This document shows, piece after piece, positions 38,067-46,291 of a stretch of 64,000 nucleotides of DNA. The notes below the pieces were generated by a model. That model ran no database searches, was not told the DNA's origin, and worked only from the letters and a program-made list of their open reading frames with translations. Position numbers and translations under genes: made by a program. Source of the stretch: Pseudomonas oryzihabitans (GTDB lineage Bacteria; Pseudomonadota; Gammaproteobacteria; Pseudomonadales; Pseudomonadaceae). The stretch is taken from NCBI RefSeq assembly GCF_001518815.1, contig NZ_CP013987.1, positions 1,591,001-1,655,000 on the forward strand, given 5' to 3'. Numbering within the stretch: position 1 is the stretch's first letter; the number at the start of each line of letters is the position of its first letter.

Positions 38067-39246
38067 CAGGACGGCGGACGTGATCGTCATCGGCGCCGGG
38101 CTGCATGGATTGAGCACGGCCTGGCAGCTCGCGCAGCGCGGCGTGCGGGTAATCGTGCTCGAAGCCGACTACGCCGGGCGGCATGCCTCCGGTGTGAACG
38201 CCGGTGGAGTGCGGACGCTCGGCCGGCACCTGGCCGAAATCCCGCTGGCGCTGGCGTCTCGGGCTCTCTGGCACAACCTGCCGGAGCTGTTGGGAACCGA
38301 TGCTAGTTTTGTCGCGAGCGGTCAGCTGAAACTGGCCGAAAATGATGATGAGCTCCAGCAATGTCGGGCACGCGTCGCCGAACTTCAGGCCCATGGCTTC
38401 ACCCATGAGGTGCTCATCGATCGGCAGGAGGTTTTGGAGCTCCTCCCGACGGTGGCGCCCCATGTGGTGGGCGGCATCTGGGTGGCGGACGATGGCTACG
38501 CAACCCCTTACCGTGTAGTGACCGCGGTCCGGCAAGCGGCGGAGCGCCTGGGGATGGTGCTGCATGAACAGACGCCTGCGCTGTCCATCACCCAGCGAGG
38601 CACCCGTTGGCAGGTAGAGACGCGCCAAGGGCGGTTCGAGGCGGACCAGTTGGTGGTAACGGCAGGTGCCTGGGCGGGACGGTTGGCGGCCGAGGTGGGC
38701 GAGCCGGTACCCACCTATCCGCAAGGGCTGATGCTGATGGTGACCCATCGGGTGGCGCCCTTCTGCAGGCAGGTACTCGGCGCCACCGGCCGCGCCCTGT
38801 CCTTCAAGCAGTTTGACAACGGCACGGTGGTCATTGGCGGCAAGCTGATCGGTGCCCTGGACTTCGAGGCGCGCCATGGCGAAGTCGATATCACCCGTCT
38901 CGTGACCAGCGCCCAGACAGTGACGGATCTTTTTCCGCACCTCAGGCATCTGGGCATCAACCGCACCTGGTCCGGTATCGAAGCCTTCACCGAGGACGAC
39001 CTGCCCGTCATCTCGAACAGCAGTCGCGCCAGTGGACTGACCTATTCGTTCGGTTACTGCGGCAGCGGTTTCCAGATGAGTCTCGGTACCGGCCAGCGCG
39101 TCGCGCAGCTGGTGCTGGGCGAGTCGTCACCCATCGATCTCGCAGCCTTTGCCATTGATCGCTTCCACAGAGATTCCTCAACCCCCAGGCTAGTAAAGGA
39201 GCCTATATGCAACCCATTACCCGTATCGAAACCAACCAGCGTATGA
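38059..39246 (+). CDS. Second FAD-dependent oxidase, DAO family
   Basis: 395 residues from a GTG start with GGGAG about 10 bases before it. The FAD motif VIVIGAGLHGLSTA is near residue 8, and RTWSGIEAFTEDDLPVIS plus GYCGSGFQMSLGTG are C-terminal family blocks. It is a relative of sarcosine oxidase, HcnC and D-amino acid dehydrogenases. It is a second paralogue of the beta-subunit type in one operon, so it may act on a different intermediate or replace the first subunit in an alternative complex. Its last 40 bases overlap ridA. Confidence 0.85.
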   Translation: MADRTADVIVIGAGLHGLSTAWQLAQRGVRVIVLEADYAGRHASGVNAGGVRTLGRHLAEIPLALASRALWHNLPELLGTDASFVASGQLKLAENDDELQQCRARVAELQAHGFTHEVLIDRQEVLELLPTVAPHVVGGIWVADDGYATPYRVVTAVRQAAERLGMVLHEQTPALSITQRGTRWQVETRQGRFEADQLVVTAGAWAGRLAAEVGEPVPTYPQGLMLMVTHRVAPFCRQVLGATGRALSFKQFDNGTVVIGGKLIGALDFEARHGEVDITRLVTSAQTVTDLFPHLRHLGINRTWSGIEAFTEDDLPVISNSSRASGLTYSFGYCGSGFQMSLGTGQRVAQLVLGESSPIDLAAFAIDRFHRDSSTPRLVKEPICNPLPVSKPTSV

Positions 39247-39566
39247 GCCGGGTCGTCCAGTACAAGGGCGGCATCACCTTCGTCGGCGGCCAGACGGCCA
39301 ATGATCGAACCCAGGACATCAAGGGGCAGACCGCGCAGGTCCTGCAGAAGATCGACGACTACCTGGCCAAGGTCGGCCTGGACAAGACGCGCATCCTCAG
39401 CGCCCAGGTATGGCTGTCGGACATCCAGGCCAACTTCGCCGGCATGAACGAGGTGTGGGACGCCTGGGCACCCGAAGGGCAGGCACCTGCACGGGCCACG
39501 GTGGAGTCCAGGCTAGCGGCACCGGAGTTGCTGGTCGAGATCGCTATCGTCGCGGCGGCGGAGTGA
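39207..39566 (+). CDS. RidA family enamine/imine deaminase
   Basis: 119 residues of the YjgF/YER057c/UK114 family. Blocks are GGITFVGGQTAND, QTAQVLQKIDDYLAKVG and the conserved Arg in ARATVESRLA, which binds the carboxylate of the imine. It hydrolyses reactive imines from amino acid or amine oxidation, fitting its place directly after the oxidases. AAAGGAG stands 7 bases before the ATG. The 40-base overlap with the oxidase gene means coupled expression. Confidence 0.92.
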   Translation: MQPITRIETNQRMSRVVQYKGGITFVGGQTANDRTQDIKGQTAQVLQKIDDYLAKVGLDKTRILSAQVWLSDIQANFAGMNEVWDAWAPEGQAPARATVESRLAAPELLVEIAIVAAAE

Positions 39567-39782
39567 GGACAGGCGCAGTGGCTCGCGTTCGATGGGACGC
39601 TGCGTCTATCTCGAACCTTTAGCAGAGCCCCTTTGTGGGGTATGGCTGACCTGGCTACAGACCTGCGAAGACCGCTGGGGCAGGTGCGCGATGTAAGACG
39701 TTTGTCGGGCAAAGGGGAGGCCCAAGGCTGGCGGGGTTGCCAGACCAGGCCCCGCCGCCGCGTCTACTCGACGGTAGTCGCT
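39567..39782. other. Intergenic DNA after ridA
   Basis: First part of the 401-base gap between the convergent ridA and LuxR genes. GCAGAGCCCCTTTGTGGGG at 39620-39638 can fold as a short hairpin and may end the ridA transcript, but lacks a T-run. No gene seen. Confidence 0.4.
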
Positions 39783-39935
39783 TGAGCGCTGGTGTACCGG
39801 GAACCTGAGAGTGCCCGGCGGAGAGAATGACCCTCTCGTCCGGTAACCCCTGAGCGCTGGTGCAGGCAACTCGCCTGGCATCGCCGCACGAAGATCCGCA
39901 TCGGCATGGTTCATAGGCGTTTCCAGACCATGGAG
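39783..39935 (-). ncRNA. Decayed structure resembling a tandem glycine riboswitch
   Basis: Read on the minus strand, two copies of CACCAGCGCTCA (39862-39851 and 39794-39783) are 68 bases apart. The 5' copy is followed by GGGGTTACCGGACGAGAG, and CTCTCAGG occurs at 39816-39809, both reminiscent of the conserved 3' cores of glycine aptamers (CTCAGG...GGAC). A hairpin CAGGC-GAGTT-GCCTG precedes the first copy, like P3b. The cores are imperfect and no gene lies downstream on that strand, so this would be a relic. A covariance-model search is needed to decide. Confidence 0.3.
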
Positions 39936-39967
39936 CCTACGTCACCGGCTTACCCGGCTTGCCGCCG

Positions 39968-40750
39968 TTATTCGCGCTGAGCCTGCAGGAACACCGCGAA
40001 CAGTTCCGATTGCGACTTGATGCCCAGCTTGCTGTAGACGTGCTTGCGGTGCACTTTCACGGTCTCGGCCGAGATGGCCAGTTTGCGCGCCACCTCCTTG
40101 CTGGAATAACCGCTGAGCACCAGGCGCGCGACTTCCAGCTCGCGGCCGGTCAGCGCCGTTTCGACCTGGCGTGCCATCCGTTCGAGGCGCTCCTGCCAGG
40201 GGGGAGCGGCTGTCGGCCCACTTGGCTCTGGCTCGTAGCCCAGGCGCTGGCGCGCCAGTGCCATGACCCAGGGCGCTACCAGGGTGAGCAGGGCAATCTG
40301 CTCAGGTCGGAAGCGTTGCCGTGAACCCAGTGAGAGACACAGGGTACGAGCCTCGGGGAGGACCACATTGAACTGGATCTCGTCAGCGACCACGTTGAGG
40401 CTGAAGTAGCGCTGGTAGTAGTCCGTTTGTTCAAAACAGTCCGGGGCGATTTCGCTCAGCCGCACCAGACCTTCACGCGGGCTCTCCCGACTGGCGATGT
40501 AGAAGGGATCGAGTAGGTAAAGGCCGTGCAGGTAGTCCTGAAAGAGCCGGTCGGGTGCACCGTCGTCGCCGGGACTTTCGGCCAGCACCTGCGGGCGCCC
40601 CTCGCTGAAGATCAGTGCCACCCAACTGTCATGGTGTACGTACTGCTCCAGCGCGCGGGCCATGGCACGCCAGAAATGCGGGCGATCGAGCGCTTCGATG
40701 AGTTCGGCCACGGTGTGATGGAAGGCGATGTCGTGCAAGGTCATGGTCAT
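39968..40750 (-). CDS. LuxR family transcriptional regulator (solo)
   Basis: 260 residues. The C-terminal GerE/LuxR HTH is clear: LTGRELEVARLVLSGYSSKE, KLAISAETVKVHRKHVYSKLG at about 198-250. The N-terminal 170 residues are not a response-regulator receiver; the helix-rich domain (HFWRAMARALEQYVHHDSW, LYLLDPFY) is of the kind seen in orphan LuxR regulators beside amino-acid and amine genes. No luxI-type gene is present. Divergent from the nitrilase gene. A palindrome lies 7 bases upstream of its ATG. A decayed relative is at 48384. Confidence 0.9.
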   Translation of the reverse strand: MTMTLHDIAFHHTVAELIEALDRPHFWRAMARALEQYVHHDSWVALIFSEGRPQVLAESPGDDGAPDRLFQDYLHGLYLLDPFYIASRESPREGLVRLSEIAPDCFEQTDYYQRYFSLNVVADEIQFNVVLPEARTLCLSLGSRQRFRPEQIALLTLVAPWVMALARQRLGYEPEPSGPTAAPPWQERLERMARQVETALTGRELEVARLVLSGYSSKEVARKLAISAETVKVHRKHVYSKLGIKSQSELFAVFLQAQRE

Positions 40751-40756
40751 CTGTCT

Positions 40757-40769
40757 ACCCCTATGGGGT
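40757..40769. promoter_or_regulatory. Inverted repeat ACCCC-TAT-GGGGT, putative operator
   Basis: Perfect 13-base palindrome around TAT in the gap between the LuxR gene and the nitrilase gene; GGGGTTACCCC directly adjoins it, giving two overlapping symmetrical elements. The core CCCTATGGG recurs at 31004-31012. Closeness to the luxR start suggests autoregulation (inference). Confidence 0.5.
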
Positions 40770-40890
40770 TACCCCGCGTGCGTAATTCCGCCTGTGTGAC
40801 TCCGCCGCCATACTCGACTCCGGACGGTGGGGTGTCCGCATTCTGTGTTTGCCCCCCACGTGATGCAACAACAAGAACGGAGCCCCCGTC

Positions 40891-41706
40891 ATGCAAGTTG
40901 AACTCGCTCAGCTCACCGGTCGTGATGGTGATACGGCCCACAATCTCGCCCAGGCCCTGCAAGCCATCGCAGCGTGCAGGGCGGGCACTCGCCTGTTGGT
41001 GTTCCCGGAGACCTACCTGACGGGTTTTCCGACGCCGGAAAACGTCGCGGCCCTGGCTGAGCCTTTGAATGGCCCGAGCCTGACCGCCATCGGCAAGGCA
41101 GCGGCTGCGCGTGGGCTGGCTATTGCCATCGGTTTTGCCGAGGACGACGACGGCACGTTCTATAACACCACCGTGTTGATGGACGGGCAGGACATCGTGC
41201 TGGCCTACCGCAAGACGCACCTGTGGGCGTCGGATCGCGGCGTGTTCGCGCCGGGCGATCGCTACGGCACCGCGCTGCTCGACGGCGTGCGGGTTGGCCT
41301 GCTGGTGTGTTTCGACATCGAATTTCCCGAGAGCGCCCGTGCCCTGGGTGAGCTCGGCGCTGAGCTGCTGATCGTCACCAACGGCAACATGGATCCCTAC
41401 GGGCCGACGCACCGAACCGCGATCATGGCACGGGCGATGGAAAACCAGGCCTATGCGGTCATGGCCAACCGCGTCGGCGCAGGGGACGACGGCCTGGTCT
41501 TCGCCGGCGGCAGCGCGGCGGTCGACCCCAACGGCAGCCTGCTGCTGGAAGCCGGTCGCGAGCCGTGCGCACAGACCATCGATCTGGACTTTCATCGCCT
41601 GGCCGAGGCCCGCCGTGATTACCGCTACCTGGAAGAGCGGCGCATAGCGCTGCCAGGTACGCGCATCGACCATGCCAATGGTGTGCGTGAGTTACTGATC
41701 CCCTGA
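40891..41706 (+). CDS. Nitrilase superfamily carbon-nitrogen hydrolase
   Basis: 271 residues with the complete catalytic triad: Glu40 in LLVFPETYLTGFP, Lys108 in LAYRKTHLW and Cys140 in GLLVCFDIEFPE. It hydrolyses a linear amide, N-carbamoyl or nitrile bond; within the family it looks closer to the amidases (omega-amidase, carbamoylputrescine amidase) than to true nitrilases, but the substrate is not readable. GGAG is 9 bases before the ATG. It is followed by the permease gene 101 bases later, likely in one transcript. Confidence 0.9.
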   Translation: MQVELAQLTGRDGDTAHNLAQALQAIAACRAGTRLLVFPETYLTGFPTPENVAALAEPLNGPSLTAIGKAAAARGLAIAIGFAEDDDGTFYNTTVLMDGQDIVLAYRKTHLWASDRGVFAPGDRYGTALLDGVRVGLLVCFDIEFPESARALGELGAELLIVTNGNMDPYGPTHRTAIMARAMENQAYAVMANRVGAGDDGLVFAGGSAAVDPNGSLLLEAGREPCAQTIDLDFHRLAEARRDYRYLEERRIALPGTRIDHANGVRELLIP

Positions 41707-41807
41707 CCTTCTGAAGGGCGCCACAGACGCGCCCGTTGCGGCCTTGCCGCGCGCTTTTGCCGACTTCGGTCCTGCCATAACAACGTATAAAATGGGAGTA
41801 ACCAGTA

Positions 41808-43136
41808 ATGGCTCGTCTGCAACGATCCCTGTCTCTGGGAGCGGTGGTGCTGTTCGGCATCGCCTACATGACGCCGATCATCGTCCTCGGCACCTTCGGC
41901 ATCCTGGCCGAGATTACCCATGGCGCGGTATCAGCGGCCTACCTGGCCGCTGCGGTGGCGATGTTCTTCACCGCACTGAGCTATGCGCGCATGGCCAAGC
42001 TGTTTCCGGTAGCCGGATCGGCCTATAGCTATGTACGCCACAGCATCAGCGATCATCTCGGGTTCATCGCCGGTTGGGCGGTGTTGCTCGACTATCTGTT
42101 CCTGCCGATGGCGATCTGGCTGATCGGTGCGGCCTACCTTCATTCGGCGTTCCCGCAACTGCCGCAGGCGCTTTGGGTGCTCACTTTCATCCTGGTCACC
42201 AGCGTGATCAACGTAGTAGGCCTACACCTGGCCAAGGGCATCAACAGCATCCTGATGCTGGTGCAGTTTCTGGTCCTGCTGGCCTTCGTGGCGCTGTGCG
42301 TGCATTACGTGGTGGGCGACGCCAGCAAGCCGCTGTTGTCGCTGCAGCCGTTCCTGGGCGAGGGTATGAACCTGTCCCTGGTGATGGCGGGCGCGGCGGT
42401 AGCCTGCTACTCCTTCCTGGGCTTCGATGCGGTCAGCACCCTGACCGAGGAAACCCGCGACCCCCAGCGCACCATTCCCAGGGCAATCCTGCTGATCACC
42501 CTGATCGGTGGACTGATCTTCGTGATCACCGCCTATTTCGTGCAACTGGCACATCCCTCCACCCTATTCGAGAGCAGCGATGCGGCGGCCTATGAGATCG
42601 CCCGCAATATCGGCGGTGATCTGTTTGTGTCGGTCTTCCTGATCGGATTGATCGTCGGTCAGTTCACCTCGGGCTTGTCGGCGCAGGCGAGCGCCTCGCG
42701 CCTGATGTTCGCCATGGGCCGCGACGGCGTCCTTCCCCGTGCGCTACTGGGCACCCTGAGTCCGCGGTTCGGTACGCCGGTGGGCGCTATCCTGGTCTGC
42801 GCGGTGGTAGCGCTGCTGGCACTCAAGCTTGACGTCGCCACGTCGACCTCATTCATCAACTTCGGCGCCTTTCTGGCGTTCAGCCTGGTGAACCTTTCGG
42901 TGATCGTTCACTTCGCGCGCCAGCCCCAGCAGCGTGGTCCCGTCCAACTGGTACTCTACCTGCTGTGTCCGCTTCTCGGCCTTCTGGCGACGCTGTGGCT
43001 GATGATCAGCCTAGACCGCCTGGCAATCATGCTCGGCTGTAGCTGGCTGATGCTCGGTGGCCTCTATCTGGCTTGGTTGACGGGCGGTTTTCATCGCCGG
43101 CCGCCGGCGCTCAGCTTTGAAGCTGAGCAGGGGTAA
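41808..43136 (+). CDS. APC family amino acid/polyamine permease
   Basis: 442 residues with 12 hydrophobic segments. The N-terminal block SLGAVVLFGIAYMTPI and YSFLGFDAVSTLTEETRDPQRTIP are typical of the amino acid-polyamine-organocation superfamily, near the PuuP/AAT-like branch. Probably imports an amino acid, amide or polyamine acted on by the neighbouring amidase. GGGAG lies 9 bases before the ATG. A TATAAA at 41786-41791 could be an internal -10 box, but no -35 box is evident. Confidence 0.9.
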   Translation: MARLQRSLSLGAVVLFGIAYMTPIIVLGTFGILAEITHGAVSAAYLAAAVAMFFTALSYARMAKLFPVAGSAYSYVRHSISDHLGFIAGWAVLLDYLFLPMAIWLIGAAYLHSAFPQLPQALWVLTFILVTSVINVVGLHLAKGINSILMLVQFLVLLAFVALCVHYVVGDASKPLLSLQPFLGEGMNLSLVMAGAAVACYSFLGFDAVSTLTEETRDPQRTIPRAILLITLIGGLIFVITAYFVQLAHPSTLFESSDAAAYEIARNIGGDLFVSVFLIGLIVGQFTSGLSAQASASRLMFAMGRDGVLPRALLGTLSPRFGTPVGAILVCAVVALLALKLDVATSTSFINFGAFLAFSLVNLSVIVHFARQPQQRGPVQLVLYLLCPLLGLLATLWLMISLDRLAIMLGCSWLMLGGLYLAWLTGGFHRRPPALSFEAEQG

Positions 43137-43443
43137 GTAGCTGGATCGTTGCAGCTCGAGGCCAGCAGCGCGAGCAGGTCGTCGACGGACCGCTCGTATG
43201 TCCTTGTCGACGGTTTCACCCGATACCGGACCATCACCGTATCAACTGCGGGCGCCTTTAGGCGCTCCGCCCAAGCGCTTGCTCGGACCTGGCAATCGGC
43301 TTTTGAAGATGACGACGCGGCGTATGGTATGCATCCAGACCGCGCTGGTATGGGTGTAGAGCGTATGCACCGCGAGCGTCAATGTTTTCTCCTGACCCCT
43401 CTGCTCACGGGTCCTGCGTAAATCAACATCAGCGCGTTAGCAC
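43137..43443. other. Intergenic DNA with a doubtful gene remnant
   Basis: About 300 bases after the permease. On the minus strand an ATG at 43234 begins MVRYRVKPSTRTYERSVD, reminiscent of a small monooxygenase-type protein start, but the rest does not fit and there is no ribosome site. No supported gene. Confidence 0.35.
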
Positions 43444-43664
43444 TCAGGACACCACCTCCACGCGGACCAGACTCTGCTGACTAAGCGGGGCCAGGAACTC
43501 GGTCGCCGTGGCATCGGTAATCAGCGTCCAGTCCGTCTTGAGCGGCGTCCTGTGCTGCTGGCGATGGTCGAGTCGGCAAGCACGAACACTTCGGTTTGCT
43601 GCTGGATCATCAGTCCCGCGAAATATGCCGGCCCACAATGGTCGGACATCTCTAGCAGCACCCG
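43444..43664 (-). pseudogene. Decayed C-terminal part of a DeoR family repressor
   Basis: Two reading frames together match the last 75 residues of a DeoR regulator. One frame reads IQQQTEVFVLADST (43521-43664); the other continues HRTPLKTDWTLITDA and ends at a stop at 43444. The intact DeoR at 47340 has IKRAAQVFVLADAD and HWTPLEREWTLITDS at the same places. The frame changes at about 43555-43572. The N-terminal HTH part is missing. Low conservation shows it was a different paralogue, not a recent copy. Confidence 0.7.
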
Positions 43665-43976
43665 TCGATCAATTTTCCCATCCCGGTAGCCAAGTCTTCG
43701 CGCTTGGCGCGCTTGGCATTCGAGTGATGCCAAGCAGGTCTACATCGGTCTCCCTGCCTGCCGCGCGTGCTGTGTGCGACGCAGGCCATTCGCTGATCGC
43801 TACTGGCGTCCATCCTGCTCAAATCGATCAATATCCTGTTTGGTTTGCGCATTCCTTTTATCTCTCGTATGCTGATTTTGCGCGAAGTAGTCATTAATTT
43901 GATCATTTCGCTCAGTATGCTTCACATCCGCCCCACCCCCATCACTGCGGCACCTATAAAAATAAGGAGCTCTCTC
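43665..43976. other. Leader region of the D-threonate cassette
   Basis: About 310 bases, clearly A/T-richer than the surroundings from 43800 on. TTTGATCA at 43896-43903 and CGATCAAT at 43826-43833 are related GATC-centred elements that might be DeoR sites. Promoter boxes cannot be placed with confidence. The frame of the downstream permease is open through this region, but it lacks a ribosome site here. Confidence 0.4.
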
Positions 43977-44999
43977 GTGGCCCAGATTCCAATCAAGCGC
44001 AGTATCGAGCGTGTACCCGGTGGCATGATGATCGTGCCGTTGTTGATCGGCTCGCTCGTCGCTACCTTCCTGCCGGACATGCCGAAGTTCTTCGGTTCGT
44101 TCACCAACGCGTTGTTCACCGGGTCGCTGCCGATCCTGGCAGTGTTTTATGTGTGCATGGGCGCAAGCATCGATATCAAGGCAACGCCTTACCTGCTCAA
44201 GAAGGGCGGGGTGCTGTTTGGCACCAAGGTCGGGACTGCGATTGTAATTGGCGTGATCATGGGCCAGTTCCTGGGCGAGCAGCCGATCAGTTCAGGGGTG
44301 TTTGCCGGGCTCTCCACTCTGGCTGTGGTAGCAGCGATGAACGATACCAACGGCGGTCTGTACATGGCGCTGATGGGGCAGTACGGGCGCTCCGAAGATG
44401 TGGGGGCCTATTCGGTGATGTCGCTGGAGTCGGGCCCGTTCCTAACCATGGTCACCCTGGGCGTTGCCGGGCTAGCGGCCTTTCCTTGGCCGACGCTGGT
44501 GGGCGCGATCCTGCCGCTGCTGCTCGGTATGCTGCTGGGCAATCTCGACCGTGAAATGCGCGAGTTCCTGGCCAAGGCCGTACCAGTGATGATCCCCTTC
44601 TTCGCCTTGGCACTGGGGGCGAGCCTGGACCTGCACAAGGTGTGGCAGGCCGGCTTACTGGGCATCGGCCTGGGCGTGGCGGTGGTGGTGCTCACGGGTA
44701 TCCCTCTGTACTTCGCGGACCGCGCGTCGGGAGGTACTGGCGTTGCAGGGGTGGCGGCGGCGAATACCGCAGGCAATGCGGCGGCGGTGCCTGCGCTGGT
44801 AGCGGCGGCCAACCCGATCTATACCGAGGCGGCCAATTCCGCCACCTTGTTGGTGGCTGCCTGTGTAGTAGTGACCGCCGTGCTGTCACCGATTCTCACC
44901 GCGTCGGTCGCCAAACGTTATCAGACGCGTCACGGTGCGGCAGCGGAGGGCGCGAACGTGAGTGACAGTTCGGACACACGGCGGGAGGTCATTCGATGA
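43977..44999 (+). CDS. KdgT-like permease (2-keto-3-deoxygluconate transporter family)
   Basis: 340 residues, about ten hydrophobic segments. [17 protein letters not shown] at the start, [20 protein letters not shown] and [17 protein letters not shown] are KdgT family blocks. It starts with GTG at 43977, 8 bases after AAGGAG; the frame is open 132 bases upstream without a ribosome site. In this setting it more likely imports a C4 sugar acid (D-threonate type) than ketodeoxygluconate. It overlaps the kinase gene by 4 bases. Confidence 0.9.
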   Translation: MAQIPIKRSIERVPGGMMIVPLLIGSLVATFLPDMPKFFGSFTNALFTGSLPILAVFYVCMGASIDIKATPYLLKKGGVLFGTKVGTAIVIGVIMGQFLGEQPISSGVFAGLSTLAVVAAMNDTNGGLYMALMGQYGRSEDVGAYSVMSLESGPFLTMVTLGVAGLAAFPWPTLVGAILPLLLGMLLGNLDREMREFLAKAVPVMIPFFALALGASLDLHKVWQAGLLGIGLGVAVVVLTGIPLYFADRASGGTGVAGVAAANTAGNAAAVPALVAAANPIYTEAANSATLLVAACVVVTAVLSPILTASVAKRYQTRHGAAAEGANVSDSSDTRREVIR

Positions 45000-46291
45000 A
45001 GTTATTGATTATCGCTGATGATCTTTCAGGTGCGGCGGATTGTGCCATTGCCTTCGCGGGCGCCGGTCAGAGCACGGTCGTGGCCTTGGATCCGTCCCAC
45101 GATACAGGGGATGCGACAGTGGTGGCCATCGATACCGACACTCGTCGGCTCCTACCAGCACAAGCAGGTGAACGCACTCTCAAAGCGTGGCAGACCCTGC
45201 GCCGACCAGGGCAGCGCCTGTACAAGAAGATCGACTCCACCCTGCGTGGTAACTGGGCGGCGGAAGTTGCCGCCTTGAAGCTGGACGCGGGTCTGGCAAT
45301 CATTGCGCCCGCTTTTCCGGCCACAGGGCGAACCACACTGGAAGGCAAGGTGTGGGTCAACGGTCACTCGCTCGAGAGCACGGACACCTGGCAACTCGAG
45401 CATGCTGGCCGTTGCGCGGATATCTCCACGCTGCTCGAGGAAGTCGGCCTTCGCGTGGCCAGGCTGCCGCTGGAGACGCTGCGCGGTGACGCGGCGGCGC
45501 TGGTCCGCGTTATCGCGGGCACGGCGGGCGGGCTGGCCGATGCGCTGATTGTTGACGCTGAGAGCAGCGAGGATCTGCGTATCCTGGCTCGGGTAACGGC
45601 CCAGTTGTCGGAACCGCTGTTCTGGGTGGGGTCGGGCGGCCTGGCTCGGGAAATGGCTGCGTTACCTGAATTGCTTGGTACGCCATCGCCGATGCCTACC
45701 ACTACGCGGGAAAAGTATGCGCCTACGTTGGTGCTGGTGGGCAGCCTGTCCAGCGTGTCCGAACGCCAGTGCGCGATGCTTAAGGATCGCGCTGGCGTTA
45801 CCGAGTTGACGGTGCCGCCGACGGTATTGCGCCAAGGCCCTTCACACGCGGACTGGGCCGAGTGGGAAGCTCGTATCGGCCAGATGCTGGGTGGTGGCAA
45901 CGACTTGCTGGTCCGTATTGGCCGTGATGAGACCTTCAACCCTGCCGAGGGCGCGCAGCTTTCTACTTCGCTCGCGCAGCTCGTGAAGCAGCAGTTTGTC
46001 TATGTCGGCGGCCTGGTCGCAACGGGCGGCGAAACCGCGCGGGCCATGTTGGGGGCTGTCGGCATTGGCAGCCTCCAGCTGCTCTGTGAAATCGAAGCAG
46101 GTGTCGCGTTCGGGCACCCAATTTCCACCCGCGACGGGCACCGTCCCGGTGTGGTGACCAAGGCCGGTGCGTTCGGTACGGATCACGCGCTGTACGCCGC
46201 CTGGCTACATATGCACAACGCTCTCGAGCCCGCGCATGACGCTGCGGGTCCTATCTTAAATCCTGCGCTACAAGGTACCCATCATGAGTAA
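44996..46291 (+). CDS. Four-carbon acid sugar kinase (DUF1537), probable D-threonate kinase
   Basis: 431 residues with the two-domain OtnK/DtnK architecture. [18 protein letters not shown] at the start holds the substrate-binding Asp residues; [17 protein letters not shown] is the sugar-acid binding block; the C-terminal nucleotide-binding domain contains [16 protein letters not shown]. The family phosphorylates D-threonate, L-threonate, D-erythronate or similar acids at O4. Pairing with PdxA2 and a KdgT-like permease is the published arrangement for D-threonate use. Overlaps pdxA2 by 8 bases. Confidence 0.88.
   Translation: MKLLIIADDLSGAADCAIAFAGAGQSTVVALDPSHDTGDATVVAIDTDTRRLLPAQAGERTLKAWQTLRRPGQRLYKKIDSTLRGNWAAEVAALKLDAGLAIIAPAFPATGRTTLEGKVWVNGHSLESTDTWQLEHAGRCADISTLLEEVGLRVARLPLETLRGDAAALVRVIAGTAGGLADALIVDAESSEDLRILARVTAQLSEPLFWVGSGGLAREMAALPELLGTPSPMPTTTREKYAPTLVLVGSLSSVSERQCAMLKDRAGVTELTVPPTVLRQGPSHADWAEWEARIGQMLGGGNDLLVRIGRDETFNPAEGAQLSTSLAQLVKQQFVYVGGLVATGGETARAMLGAVGIGSLQLLCEIEAGVAFGHPISTRDGHRPGVVTKAGAFGTDHALYAAWLHMHNALEPAHDAAGPILNPALQGTHHE

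Noticed and set aside
36343..39246. Assignment of the oxidoreductase genes to hydrogen cyanide synthase (HcnABC)
   Set aside because: The subunit types agree, but HcnABC has no PotABCD-like importer, second oxidase or RidA in its operon. A general amine/opine dehydrogenase reading fits the neighbours better.
39606..39914. 102-codon open frame on the minus strand after ridA
   Set aside because: No ribosome site and no protein-like composition. The same bases are better explained by the direct repeats and hairpins of a possible structured RNA.
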